Source: an uncultured Lachnospiraceae bacterium (lineage in GTDB: Bacteria > Bacillota > Clostridia > Lachnospirales > Lachnospiraceae). From it: a stretch of 46,020 nucleotides of DNA. A model generated the notes under the pieces. It did not search any database, was not told the DNA's origin, and worked only from the letters and a program-made list of their open reading frames with translations. The DNA lies in NCBI GenBank assembly GCA_947245585.1, contig CAMXPV010000032.1, forward strand, positions 1 through 46,020, given 5' to 3'. Position numbers and translations under genes: made by a program. This document shows, piece after piece, positions 9,054 to 17,089 of this stretch (the stretch's first letter is position 1; every line of letters starts with the position of its first letter).

Positions 9054-9929
9054 CTACGCTTCTTTCTTATCCCTGAATACGGTATTCAGCGCCACTGTTG
9101 CCAACACGCAAATGATGATAAATACCACGCCAATCGCATTTCCATATCCGTACTTAAACGCCTTGAATGCCTGCTGATACAAATAGTTCGCTGCAAACTG
9201 TGTGCTGTTGTTAGGGCCGCCGTTTGTCAATAAGTATACGGTTTCCATCTGCTTCAAAGCGGAAATAATCGCCATCGTCACATTGATCTGGATCACCGGC
9301 TTCATAAGAGGCAGGGTTATCCGGAAAAAGGTCGTCCACCAGTTCGCGCCATCGATAGAGGCCGCTTCATATAAAACCGGATCAATATTTTTAATTCCGG
9401 TATAATAAATTAGCATTCCCCAACCAAACCCGTGCCAGATCAGGACGATCAGCACAGACCAAATGGCATTTTGATGGGAAAGCCAGTTTATCTTTCCCGG
9501 ATGTCCAAAGGCTTTTGCAATATTATTTAACAATCCAAAATCCGGGTTGTAGATAAATTTCCAGAGATAGGCGATTACCGCCACGGAAATGACATTCGGT
9601 ATGAAATAGATACAGCGAAACACCCCCTCTGCCTTTCCCTGCAGCTTATCCAGCACCGCAGCAACCAGAATCGCCAACGGATGCTGAATGCAGATAAACC
9701 CGATGGCCAACAGCAGTGAATTTTTTAAAGATCTGCCAAAAGCGCTGTCATGAAACAAATTCACATAATTGTCAAAGCCGGTAAATTGTGCCTCCCCCAT
9801 ACCCGAATAATCGGTAAATCCGTAATAGACGCTTAAGCAGATCGGTGCCAATACCGCAAACAGGAAAACCAACAATCCCGGCAGTACCAGACTGAAAATC
9901 ACCGGCTTATTGCTATACAGTTTTTTCAT
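9054..9929 (-). CDS. CUT1 sugar ABC transporter permease, MalF type
   Basis: This 291-residue permease has about six membrane segments and an EAA loop (DPVLYEAASIDGANWW). The start at MKKLYSNK has AAAGGAG 6-7 nt upstream; in-frame codons further up would run through the intergenic hairpin and are not used here. It is separated from the binding-protein gene by a stem-loop with a T-tract that could lower permease expression relative to the binding protein, as is common in such operons. Confidence 0.92.
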   Translation of the reverse strand: MKKLYSNKPVIFSLVLPGLLVFLFAVLAPICLSVYYGFTDYSGMGEAQFTGFDNYVNLFHDSAFGRSLKNSLLLAIGFICIQHPLAILVAAVLDKLQGKAEGVFRCIYFIPNVISVAVIAYLWKFIYNPDFGLLNNIAKAFGHPGKINWLSHQNAIWSVLIVLIWHGFGWGMLIYYTGIKNIDPVLYEAASIDGANWWTTFFRITLPLMKPVIQINVTMAIISALKQMETVYLLTNGGPNNSTQFAANYLYQQAFKAFKYGYGNAIGVVFIIICVLATVALNTVFRDKKEA

Positions 9930-9970
9930 AAGAATCTCCTTTCTCGCAAACAGAAATTCGTATTTTGGAC

Positions 9971-10018
9971 AAAAAGAGAGGGCGCTGCAAAAGTAACTTT
10001 CTTTTGAAACACCCTCTC
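9971..10018 (-). terminator. Attenuating stem-loop between binding-protein and permease genes
   Basis: On the minus strand a long interrupted stem (outer arms GAGAGGG/CCCTCTC, inner arms CAAAAG/CTTTTG) is followed by TTTTT. It sits between a binding-protein gene and its permeases, where partial terminators or processing hairpins commonly set the expression ratio. Confidence 0.6.
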
Positions 10019-10043
10019 CCCTGTCATTCAACGAATTTGCATT

Positions 10044-11432
10044 TTACTTACATGCCGCACCGATTGCCGCAAGGAAGTCTTCCACGGATGTAGAACCGTT
10101 GGATACACCCTGAATCTCGCTCTCAATCGCTGTCTTGAAGGCAGAAGGGCCACAGTCGTTGATCGGTGTACCGGAAACGCTGGTTGCATTCTTCAAAATA
10201 TCCATGATCTGTTTTTGAAGCTCTGTCTCATTGCCGGTCAGATATGCTGTCTGATCCTGTGCGGACATGCCTACACCATTCTCCCAACCGTACTTGGAAA
10301 GCTTATCCGGCTGATACATATAATTCAGGAACTTGATCGCCTCATCCTTCACCGCAGAGTTTGCAGATACCGCATAACCACCGCCGTTCCATGCTGCGAT
10401 ATCGGTTGCTTTGCCCTTACCGCCATCTATTACAGGCATGGTAAACGCACGGATGTTGTCGCGGATTTCGGGCGCGATGTCCTCATTGAGCGCCATGGAA
10501 GCGTCCCAGCTTCCCATGCAGTACATTGCCGCCTGTCCGTTGGTGAAAAGGTTCATGGTCGTGCCGTAATCCTGGGAATCATATCCCACCTGGAACATAC
10601 CCGCGTCCGCAAAATCCACAAGGATCTGTGTCGCCTATTTGATTTCCGGCGCCGTAAAATCTCCTGTCGCAATCGCATTGCTGACGATATCCGCGTAGCC
10701 AGTGCCTGCAACCTTCACCATAATATCTGTCAGGAAGCATGCCATCGGCCAACCGTCTCCGCCGTCCATAGCAACTGGCGTAATTCCCGCCGCCTGAATA
10801 TCCGCACAGAGTGTCAAAAGTTCATCCGTGGTAGCCGGAACCTTCCAGCCATTGTCATCAAACATCTTCTGGTTATAGTAGAAAAGCATGATATCCGTGT
10901 TTCTCGGCAGACCATACAGCTTTCCATCCTTCTTGAAGCCTTCCAACGATCCGGCGATGAAACCGTAGTCCAGATAATCCTCTTCATTCAATTCCGCCAG
11001 TACCCCGGCATCTAAAACTTCATCGAGGAAAGAAGGCTGTCCCCAGATGCTGACCACGTCCGGCATACCGTCCATGGCATACGCTTTGAACTTTGTCTTA
11101 TATGCCTCCTCGTCGAGCGCTTCCACCTCAATGGTGACATTCGTGTTTTCTGCCATGTACTCATCAATAATTTTCTGCTCTACCAACCCCTGGCCGTTTT
11201 TGCGGTCAGGCAGGTTTGAAAACAGCTTAATGGTAACCGCTTCCCCGGAAGCCTCCGCAGATGCCTCTGAATCCCCTGCAGGCGCCGGCTCCTGTGCCGT
11301 CTCCTGTGCTGCCGGTTCATTCTCTGCTGCCGGTGTCACTGCAGGCGCACTGTCTTTTGAGCCGCCGCAGCCTGCAAGCATGGACATTGTCATCGCTGCT
11401 GTAAGCATGGTTGCAATTACTTTTTTCTTCAT
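10044..11432 (-). pseudogene. Sugar ABC transporter substrate-binding lipoprotein interrupted by an in-frame TAG
   Basis: This is a family 1 extracellular solute-binding protein with lipobox LAGC at Cys22, an acidic Ala/Pro/Glu linker, then the mature domain. After TAPEIK the same frame has TAG (10635-10637) and then continues as ATQILVDFADAGMF to the natural end, giving about 462 codons in all. No frame change is needed, so one substitution (for example from CAG or GAG) accounts for it. Without readthrough, an unstable 265-residue fragment is made and sugar uptake should fail. It heads the operon of two permeases, YesM/YesN-like proteins and GH30. Sequencing error is possible but would be a second, independent error in this locus. 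Confidence 0.88.
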
Positions 11433-11710
11433 CTCTTATCCTCCCGTTTTGTAAGATTGTTTTGATGGTTTTATGTTATCATTCCGGAAAACAGGTTTAC
11501 AGATATCTATTTTTCAAAATGGTGGAGTATTTTCATATATTATTTTCTATAAAAAAAGACTATAACCAATATTGTTATAGCCTGAAAATTAAAATTTTCT
11601 ATCTAGTGAAAACCATGTGGATTTCACGAGATAATCACGAGATAGCCAATTGTATTCATACCTTTAAAATTGTAGGTTTTTCCCTAACTTTTCTACTTTT
11701 CACGAGATAA
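11433..11710. promoter_or_regulatory. AT-rich intergenic region with a repeated 19-mer
   Basis: This 278-nt gap lies upstream of the sugar-binding-protein gene and downstream of the AlbA_2 gene. It must hold the sugar operon promoter, but I cannot assign clear boxes. A 19-nt sequence, TTTCACGAGATAATCACGA, occurs at 11622-11640 and again at 11698-11716, reaching into the end of the AlbA_2 gene. An inverted partial copy at 11601-11611 makes an 11-bp stem with the first copy. No gene is seen. Confidence 0.5.
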
Positions 11711-11716
11711 TCACGA
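11622..11716 (+). repeat. Pair of 19-nt direct repeats
   Basis: Two identical copies of TTTCACGAGATAATCACGA start 76 nt apart, at 11622 and 11698. The second overlaps the stop codon of the AlbA_2-type gene. They may be regulator sites or the trace of an insertion or recombination boundary for that AT-rich gene. Confidence 0.6.
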
Positions 11717-13246
11717 AGTAGTCCGGCTCATATGCTTTTTTAATAAGTCCATTGCCATCTGTATTTGTGTCCAAAATTCTACGCTCTCCATTTCTATTGT
11801 ATACTTGGTTGAGGGTCCGTTTCCAATTTTTCTGATTAATTCGTTGTCCTCAAGTATTTTTATACTGGCTCTCACTCGATATTCTGTCATATTCAATGCC
11901 TTTTTCATAGCATTAACGGATTGGGCTTGGCTGCTTTTCACAATATATCTCAAAACGTTTTTTTCATCAGCCGCCAAATTCGGATAAGAATCCACTAAAT
12001 CAATATTCCATATTTTAAGTTCCGTTCGCTCTATATTGGTTTGTATTTCTGGCCTTCTGCAATCATTTTGCATAGCAGTCTTATATATCAATGGCCCGCC
12101 AAATCCCTGCCTTTCAGATACTCCTAATAAACGAAACAATTTCATAATAGTTTCATTCCGTGGCCTTGAATCGCCTCCAAGAAAAAACTGCTCTGTTGAT
12201 ATAAGCATTTTCCCGGGATTCACAAAGCAAAACCAACCATCATATACATCTATTTTTACGGTTGGATACCCTTGAACATAATCCGCATGCGCCAGACAAT
12301 TAACAAGACATTCCCGGATCGTCTCATCAAAATCGGATAAAGGAAGCCTCTGTTGCTCATTATCTAAAACAAATGATTCCTGTAATAATATTTTAATTTT
12401 ATCAAATACAATATTATAGAAATTATATATATTCATTTCATAATCATTTGGTTCGTCATCCGATACACGATCTGACCACCTAGGATTATTGCCTCTCCTG
12501 TTAAAGAAATCTAAATGGAAGTGCGGAAATATCTCCTTTATTGAATTACATTTACCTAAAAATAATAATGTTCCTCTTTTTATTTTCAATTCTTCCGTAT
12601 TTCTATCTTTATAGCATGCGCCTATTTCATTTAAAAACTGCTGATTATCCATTTCAATATATCGTTTTTTGGGAAATCGTTTACTTACACGTTCTTTATA
12701 GGTTATAACAGAGTCAATATCTAAATCATCTATTGTGAAGTGATCCGCCGGCTGATTATCTTGCTCAGGCTGCGCATTCCTCATAAAAGCTGCCAACTCC
12801 TCTTTTGTTGCCCTCCTATCCCCATCGCCGGTTCGAATCCATGTGTTTTCAAGCTTATTACCTATATAAATCGGCTTCATGTTTTCCGCCGCTTCCTTTA
12901 CATATACTATGATAATAGTTTTTCCGTCAATAACATATGTATTCACATCCTGATTATTTACATTCCTGAAACTAACCTTGTTTGTATTGGAAAGCTGATC
13001 CCATAAACTCGTCAATGTTTTTTCTGAGTTTCCAACTCCAACAATCTCGTTTTTCCCCTCTCTTTCCACCACTCCAAGAATAATCCATCCGCCAGATGTA
13101 TTCGAAAAAGCGGAATAGCTTTCCCAAAATGAATTTGGCAGCTCATTAGCCTTTTTTAATTCAATAAAATATCTTTCATGTATATTTAGTAACCACTCTT
13201 TTAATTCTTCCTCTGAAATTTGTTCAGGATTTTTCGTATCCTCCAT
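11711..13246 (-). CDS. AlbA_2 / Schlafen-like domain ATP-binding regulator
   Basis: This is a protein of about 511 residues. The N-terminal AlbA_2 domain (about 15-160) shows the family pattern: acidic FIELKKA start, AFSNTSGGWIILGV, and IRTGDGDRRATKEEL. A HATPase_c_4-like domain follows (about 310-425; IRECLVNCLAHADY, then SERQGFGGP), and a winged-helix segment ends the protein. Such proteins are usually transcription regulators, and some belong to defence or mobile regions. AAAGGG precedes the chosen ATG; starts 6 or 15 nt further upstream are possible. Base composition is clearly more AT-rich than its neighbours, which suggests horizontal acquisition. No partner gene is obvious. Confidence 0.85.
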   Translation of the reverse strand: MEDTKNPEQISEEELKEWLLNIHERYFIELKKANELPNSFWESYSAFSNTSGGWIILGVVEREGKNEIVGVGNSEKTLTSLWDQLSNTNKVSFRNVNNQDVNTYVIDGKTIIIVYVKEAAENMKPIYIGNKLENTWIRTGDGDRRATKEELAAFMRNAQPEQDNQPADHFTIDDLDIDSVITYKERVSKRFPKKRYIEMDNQQFLNEIGACYKDRNTEELKIKRGTLLFLGKCNSIKEIFPHFHLDFFNRRGNNPRWSDRVSDDEPNDYEMNIYNFYNIVFDKIKILLQESFVLDNEQQRLPLSDFDETIRECLVNCLAHADYVQGYPTVKIDVYDGWFCFVNPGKMLISTEQFFLGGDSRPRNETIMKLFRLLGVSERQGFGGPLIYKTAMQNDCRRPEIQTNIERTELKIWNIDLVDSYPNLAADEKNVLRYIVKSSQAQSVNAMKKALNMTEYRVRASIKILEDNELIRKIGNGPSTKYTIEMESVEFWTQIQMAMDLLKKHMSRTTS

Positions 13247-13266
13247 TTTCATCCCTTTCACTCACT

Positions 13267-14067
13267 CTACCTCACCTCAATCACCTGCGACACCTCGCTG
13301 CGCTTCGCCACATACAGGGGAAAATCATTCCCACTGTACTTAGTGTCCGACATGGTGACCTCCAACCGTACCGACTCGTAAGCCAGCTCCGGCAGGTTGT
13401 TTTCCTTACTCAGATGCCCTAACACGATGGCCTGCATATTGTCGTTTAGGAGACGGCTTAACAGCTTCCCTGCCGACTCGTTTGACAAATGCCCCCTCTC
13501 CCCCAGAATCCGCTGTTTCAGATAATAGGGATAGGGGCCAACCTGTAACATGTGGATATCATGATTGGCCTCCAAATACAAAAGGTCTAAGTTCCGCAGA
13601 CACTCCACCGTATAATCGTTGTAACATCCCAAATCCGTAATCAGCCCAATCCGCCTCCCGTCATAATCAATCCGGTAGGCCACCGGATCCGCCGCATCAT
13701 GGGAGGTGCGCAGGGGATAGAGGGAGATATCTTTGATCGTACATTTCTCGTCGGGGGTAATAATCTGAAAGAGTGACGCATCAATCTCCCCCACCGAGGA
13801 GGACTGCATGACCGCCTCCGCCGTCCCTCGTGTCGCATAAATCGGCACCCCGTATTTTCTGGAAAGCACGCCCAGACCGCTGATGTGATCGGCGTGCTCA
13901 TGGGTGATACAGATCGCGTCAATATCCCGCATGGACAGGCCCAACTCCCGCAGACCCGCCTCCGTCCGTTTCCCGCTGATTCCCACATCCACCAACAGGT
14001 GGGTAGTATCGCTCCCCACGTAGATACAATTTCCGCTGCTGCCGCTTGCAATGCTGCATAGTCTCAT
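13267..14067 (-). CDS. walJ: WalJ/YycJ-like metallo-beta-lactamase-fold nuclease
   Basis: This 266-residue protein has the MBL-fold core: the SGSSGNC start, the THEHADH metal motif at 55-61, and later His and Asp ligands (TSHDAAD, EANHD, GHLS). WalJ/YycJ proteins act on DNA ends and affect coordination of replication and division in Firmicutes. Here the gene is not with walRK but downstream of the ftsA-like gene, in a replication and division run. It starts 59 nt after that gene, beyond a hairpin, with AAAGG as a weak ribosome site 11 nt before the ATG. Confidence 0.85.
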   Translation of the reverse strand: MRLCSIASGSSGNCIYVGSDTTHLLVDVGISGKRTEAGLRELGLSMRDIDAICITHEHADHISGLGVLSRKYGVPIYATRGTAEAVMQSSSVGEIDASLFQIITPDEKCTIKDISLYPLRTSHDAADPVAYRIDYDGRRIGLITDLGCYNDYTVECLRNLDLLYLEANHDIHMLQVGPYPYYLKQRILGERGHLSNESAGKLLSRLLNDNMQAIVLGHLSKENNLPELAYESVRLEVTMSDTKYSGNDFPLYVAKRSEVSQVIEVR

Positions 14068-14079
14068 AGTTATGTAAAC

Positions 14080-14105
14080 CTTTTTTTGCGGCCGTGAACC
14101 CTTTC
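14080..14105. repeat. Intergenic stem-loop between the ftsA-like gene and walJ
   Basis: An 11-bp stem with one wobble pair (GCGGCCGTGAA / TTCACAGCCGC) encloses a 4-nt loop. A T-rich tail follows only on the plus strand, opposite to the genes, so it is either a terminator for antisense RNA or a processing hairpin between the two minus-strand genes. Confidence 0.5.
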
Positions 14106-14125
14106 ACAGCCGCCCTTCTTTTTTC

Positions 14126-16477
14126 TTATTGTTTCCAGTAAATCTCGATCACATCCCCGCTTCGGATGCTCTCCATATACTGCGCTTCTCTGCCATTTAA
14201 ATTAGTCACAATGCCGCTTCCCTGGGGCTTAGACAAATCAAAATCAATATACTCAAACACATCCACAAACACATAATTCTTTTTACCGGTAAGTTTGATC
14301 TGTTCGCCGTTCACCGTCACGATAATGGACAGGGGCACATGCTTGTTCAGAATTTCTTCTCTCCGCTTATTTTCCTCTTCCTTCGCACGGGCCGCTTCCT
14401 CCTCCCTTGCTCTGGCTTTGGCTTTCGCTTCCTCCTCGGCACGCTTCACGCCGGGTCCCATCACAATCCTTGCGCCCTTCTGCTTCTGTTCTCCGTCCGT
14501 GCCTGAACCATCCGTCCCGCTTTCCGGAGTAAGCGGCTCTTCCGTGCCGTCATGAACCACTCCTTGCGCTGCGCTCTGTGAACCGTCAGCCGTATCTGTT
14601 CCCATTCCGGACGATGCTGTCATCCTGGAAGCCGTCATCGTAAAGCCAGCCGTACCCGCAGGTCTGTCACTCTGCGCCGGCTTTTCCTCCTGCTCCGCCT
14701 GTTCATAAAACTCCACATCGGAAAGCTGCAATTCCTCCAATGTCCAGATCACCGAAAAGTTTTCATAAACCTTCGTATCCATATCCGCAACTTTGTTATT
14801 GACATAGATATTCATATTCCAGTCGATGACCACATCCATAAACTCCGAAATCTGCCGCACCGTATAGTAGCCCAGAATCTCGACCTCATCGTTTTCCTGA
14901 ATCTCGTAGTATTCGGACTGCAGCTCCCCGTTTACGCTGGCAAACTTCGGTAAATCCACCTTCTTCTCGTTGACTTCCACCCACATTTTGGAGCCGAACT
15001 CCGGCAGCTGCCCAAGGGTCATCCGCGCCGGATCGCCCGCGGTGGATTCAATCACGCGGATCTGGTCGTTTGGATGAATCAGGGTATAGATGTCCGCCTC
15101 GTTTCCGTTTAAGGTAATCTGCGCCGCCTCACCCGGTTCTCCCCTTGCAATGCGGGGTTTCCCGTTCACCGTAAAGTTGAGCTCTTTCCCCCGTTTCGGG
15201 AAAAGGCCGTCGCTTGCAAACTCCGCCTGCATGGCCGCATCCACCACTGCCGCTTTGCTGTTATCATAAATCTTTACGCGCTGATCGTTAAAATAGACAA
15301 AGATAAAGTTGTTGCTCTGCTCATAGAAACTTAAGCAGATGCCAATAGGGGTCACCATCAGGGAATCCCTTCTGGCATCCTCCTCCAAAAAGGTGATGTC
15401 CTGCATAACCTCCCCGCCTCTGACCGCCACACGCTCGCTCTGAATGTCCAGTTTCTTCGCAAGCGCCTCGGTGTACCCCGGAAGCTTGCCGCCGCCGCCC
15501 ACCACGAAAACGGCGCTCACGGATTTATTCCCGTTTAACTCCTTGATCTTCTCCGCAACCTGACTGGTCATATTGTCAATCACATCTGCCGCAACGCGCT
15601 CCACCTCTTCTGTGGTGATCGTCTGTGTCAGCCCCATGATATCCTTATACTCAATCACGTCCTTTACGCCGGTCTCCCTCTTGATCTGTTCCGCCGTAGC
15701 AAAATCCACAAGACAGTGTTTTGCCACCACTTCCGTCAGAGAGTCCCCCGCAATGGGAATCATACCGTAAGCGATAATGCTGCCGTCCCTTGTAACAGAG
15801 ATATCGGAAGTGCCTGCACCCACATCCACCAACGCAATATTTAACATCCGGTACATTTCCGGAATCGCCACCTGAATCGCAGCGATCGGCTCCAACGTCA
15901 GATTCACTACATCTAACCCGGCAACTTCCACTGCCTTATAAAGACCGTCCACCACATCCTCCGGCAGGAAGGTGGCAATCAAATCCGCGCCTATGGTCTT
16001 GGCCTTGTGCCCTTCCAGATTCCCTATGGTGTAACCATTCATATAATAGCGCACAACCGAATATCCCACGCAGTAGAACTTCATATCCAGATTATTTTTT
16101 TCTAAAAACTCTGCGTAGGCTCTCTCCACACCCAGAGAATCCAATGCGTAAATATCCTCTCCGGTGATTTCCCTCTCGCCTTCCATATCCTGGTCCACGC
16201 GCAGGGTCACCGTCTGTAACACACGCCCTGCCGCCGCAATACAGACATCTTTTAAAGGCCTGCCGATCCGCTCCTCAATCTCCGCCTTGACCTCTTTTAT
16301 GGTGCCTCCCACCTTATAAATATCATGGATCTGCCCGTCCAACATGGCCCGTGTCTGATGTTCCCTGATACTCTGCGTCACCACATGAAATTTACCGCCC
16401 GTGCGATAACCTACCGTACCGACAATACTCCTTGTTCCGATATCCAGACCAAACACCAACTGTCCCGGAAATTTCAT
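14126..16477 (-). CDS. Large FtsA-like actin-fold ATPase with C-terminal extension
   Basis: This 783-residue protein has an FtsA/PilM-type actin ATPase in the first 400 residues: FGLDIGTRS (phosphate 1), VDVGAGTSDIS (phosphate 2) and VVGGGGKLPG (adenosine). FtsA itself is about 420 residues. Here a further 380 residues carry beta-rich segments, a Ser/Thr/Gly linker, a charged Lys/Glu/Ala coiled-coil stretch and a final small domain. Annotations of such clostridial proteins often say cell division protein FtsA; a true ftsZ-adjacent FtsA may lie elsewhere. Its ATG overlaps the coaE stop as ATGA, so translation is coupled; a GTG 12 nt upstream with GGGGGA is an alternative start. A role in division or cell-shape scaffolding is inferred. 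Confidence 0.82.
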   Translation of the reverse strand: MKFPGQLVFGLDIGTRSIVGTVGYRTGGKFHVVTQSIREHQTRAMLDGQIHDIYKVGGTIKEVKAEIEERIGRPLKDVCIAAAGRVLQTVTLRVDQDMEGEREITGEDIYALDSLGVERAYAEFLEKNNLDMKFYCVGYSVVRYYMNGYTIGNLEGHKAKTIGADLIATFLPEDVVDGLYKAVEVAGLDVVNLTLEPIAAIQVAIPEMYRMLNIALVDVGAGTSDISVTRDGSIIAYGMIPIAGDSLTEVVAKHCLVDFATAEQIKRETGVKDVIEYKDIMGLTQTITTEEVERVAADVIDNMTSQVAEKIKELNGNKSVSAVFVVGGGGKLPGYTEALAKKLDIQSERVAVRGGEVMQDITFLEEDARRDSLMVTPIGICLSFYEQSNNFIFVYFNDQRVKIYDNSKAAVVDAAMQAEFASDGLFPKRGKELNFTVNGKPRIARGEPGEAAQITLNGNEADIYTLIHPNDQIRVIESTAGDPARMTLGQLPEFGSKMWVEVNEKKVDLPKFASVNGELQSEYYEIQENDEVEILGYYTVRQISEFMDVVIDWNMNIYVNNKVADMDTKVYENFSVIWTLEELQLSDVEFYEQAEQEEKPAQSDRPAGTAGFTMTASRMTASSGMGTDTADGSQSAAQGVVHDGTEEPLTPESGTDGSGTDGEQKQKGARIVMGPGVKRAEEEAKAKARAREEEAARAKEEENKRREEILNKHVPLSIIVTVNGEQIKLTGKKNYVFVDVFEYIDFDLSKPQGSGIVTNLNGREAQYMESIRSGDVIEIYWKQ

Positions 16478-17082
16478 TGCTTCTGCCACCGATCTTCCCC
16501 CAATTCTTTCTCTATTTGTGTGTAAACGCCCTGAAGCGTTCCATTGTTTTCTATTACCACATCACAGTGCCTTCGGAACTCTTCCTCCGAAAGCTGACTT
16601 TTCAAAATGGAATTGATCTTCTCATCCGTGTATCCCCTGCTAGTTTTTAACCTCTGCCGCCTGATTTCTTCCCCGGCATGGATATACCACATCTCATCCA
16701 CAATTCCGGCATAGCCTTCCTCGATCAAAAGAGCCGCTTCGATAAACAAAAATTTTATTTCCCCCGCTGTCCGCTCTTTCTCGATCTGCGCAGTCAAATA
16801 GGCTTTTACCGCCGGATGCACAATCCCGTTTACCCCTTTGAGAAGGGTTTTATCGCCAAAAATTTTTGCCGCCATCTTCTGTTTGTCTATCCTGCCTTCT
16901 GCATCCAAAATGTCATCTCCCAGAAGGGCCCGCAGCGGTTCATAGCAAACGCCGTCCGGTTCCTCCAACCGGTGCGCCGCCTGATCTGCCATGATCACAC
17001 GACAGTCGCTTCTTTTGTCTAGCCACGCCAACACTTCCGACTTTCCCGCGCCCACGCCGCCCGTGACTCCGATCACTCTCAT
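16474..17082 (-). CDS. coaE: Dephospho-CoA kinase
   Basis: CoaE phosphorylates dephospho-CoA at the 3'-OH, the last step of coenzyme A synthesis. The 202-residue protein has the P-loop TGGVGAGKS (7-15), the lid and acceptor region around EAALLIEEG, and the RGYTDEKI motif. The start at MRVIG has AGGA 5 nt upstream; longer in-frame starts overlap polA and lack a site. It begins 8 nt after polA ends and overlaps the next gene by ATGA, so polA, coaE and the ftsA-like gene are one transcript. Confidence 0.95.
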   Translation of the reverse strand: MRVIGVTGGVGAGKSEVLAWLDKRSDCRVIMADQAAHRLEEPDGVCYEPLRALLGDDILDAEGRIDKQKMAAKIFGDKTLLKGVNGIVHPAVKAYLTAQIEKERTAGEIKFLFIEAALLIEEGYAGIVDEMWYIHAGEEIRRQRLKTSRGYTDEKINSILKSQLSEEEFRRHCDVVIENNGTLQGVYTQIEKELGEDRWQKQ

Positions 17083-17089
17083 ACACATC

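Noticed and set aside
10635..10637. TAG decoded as an amino acid (pyrrolysine or suppressor)
   Set aside because: TAG is used as an ordinary stop by other genes here (for example the 12-311 gene and the 47-codon gene), there is no pyl gene in the window, and binding proteins do not use pyrrolysine. A point mutation is simpler.
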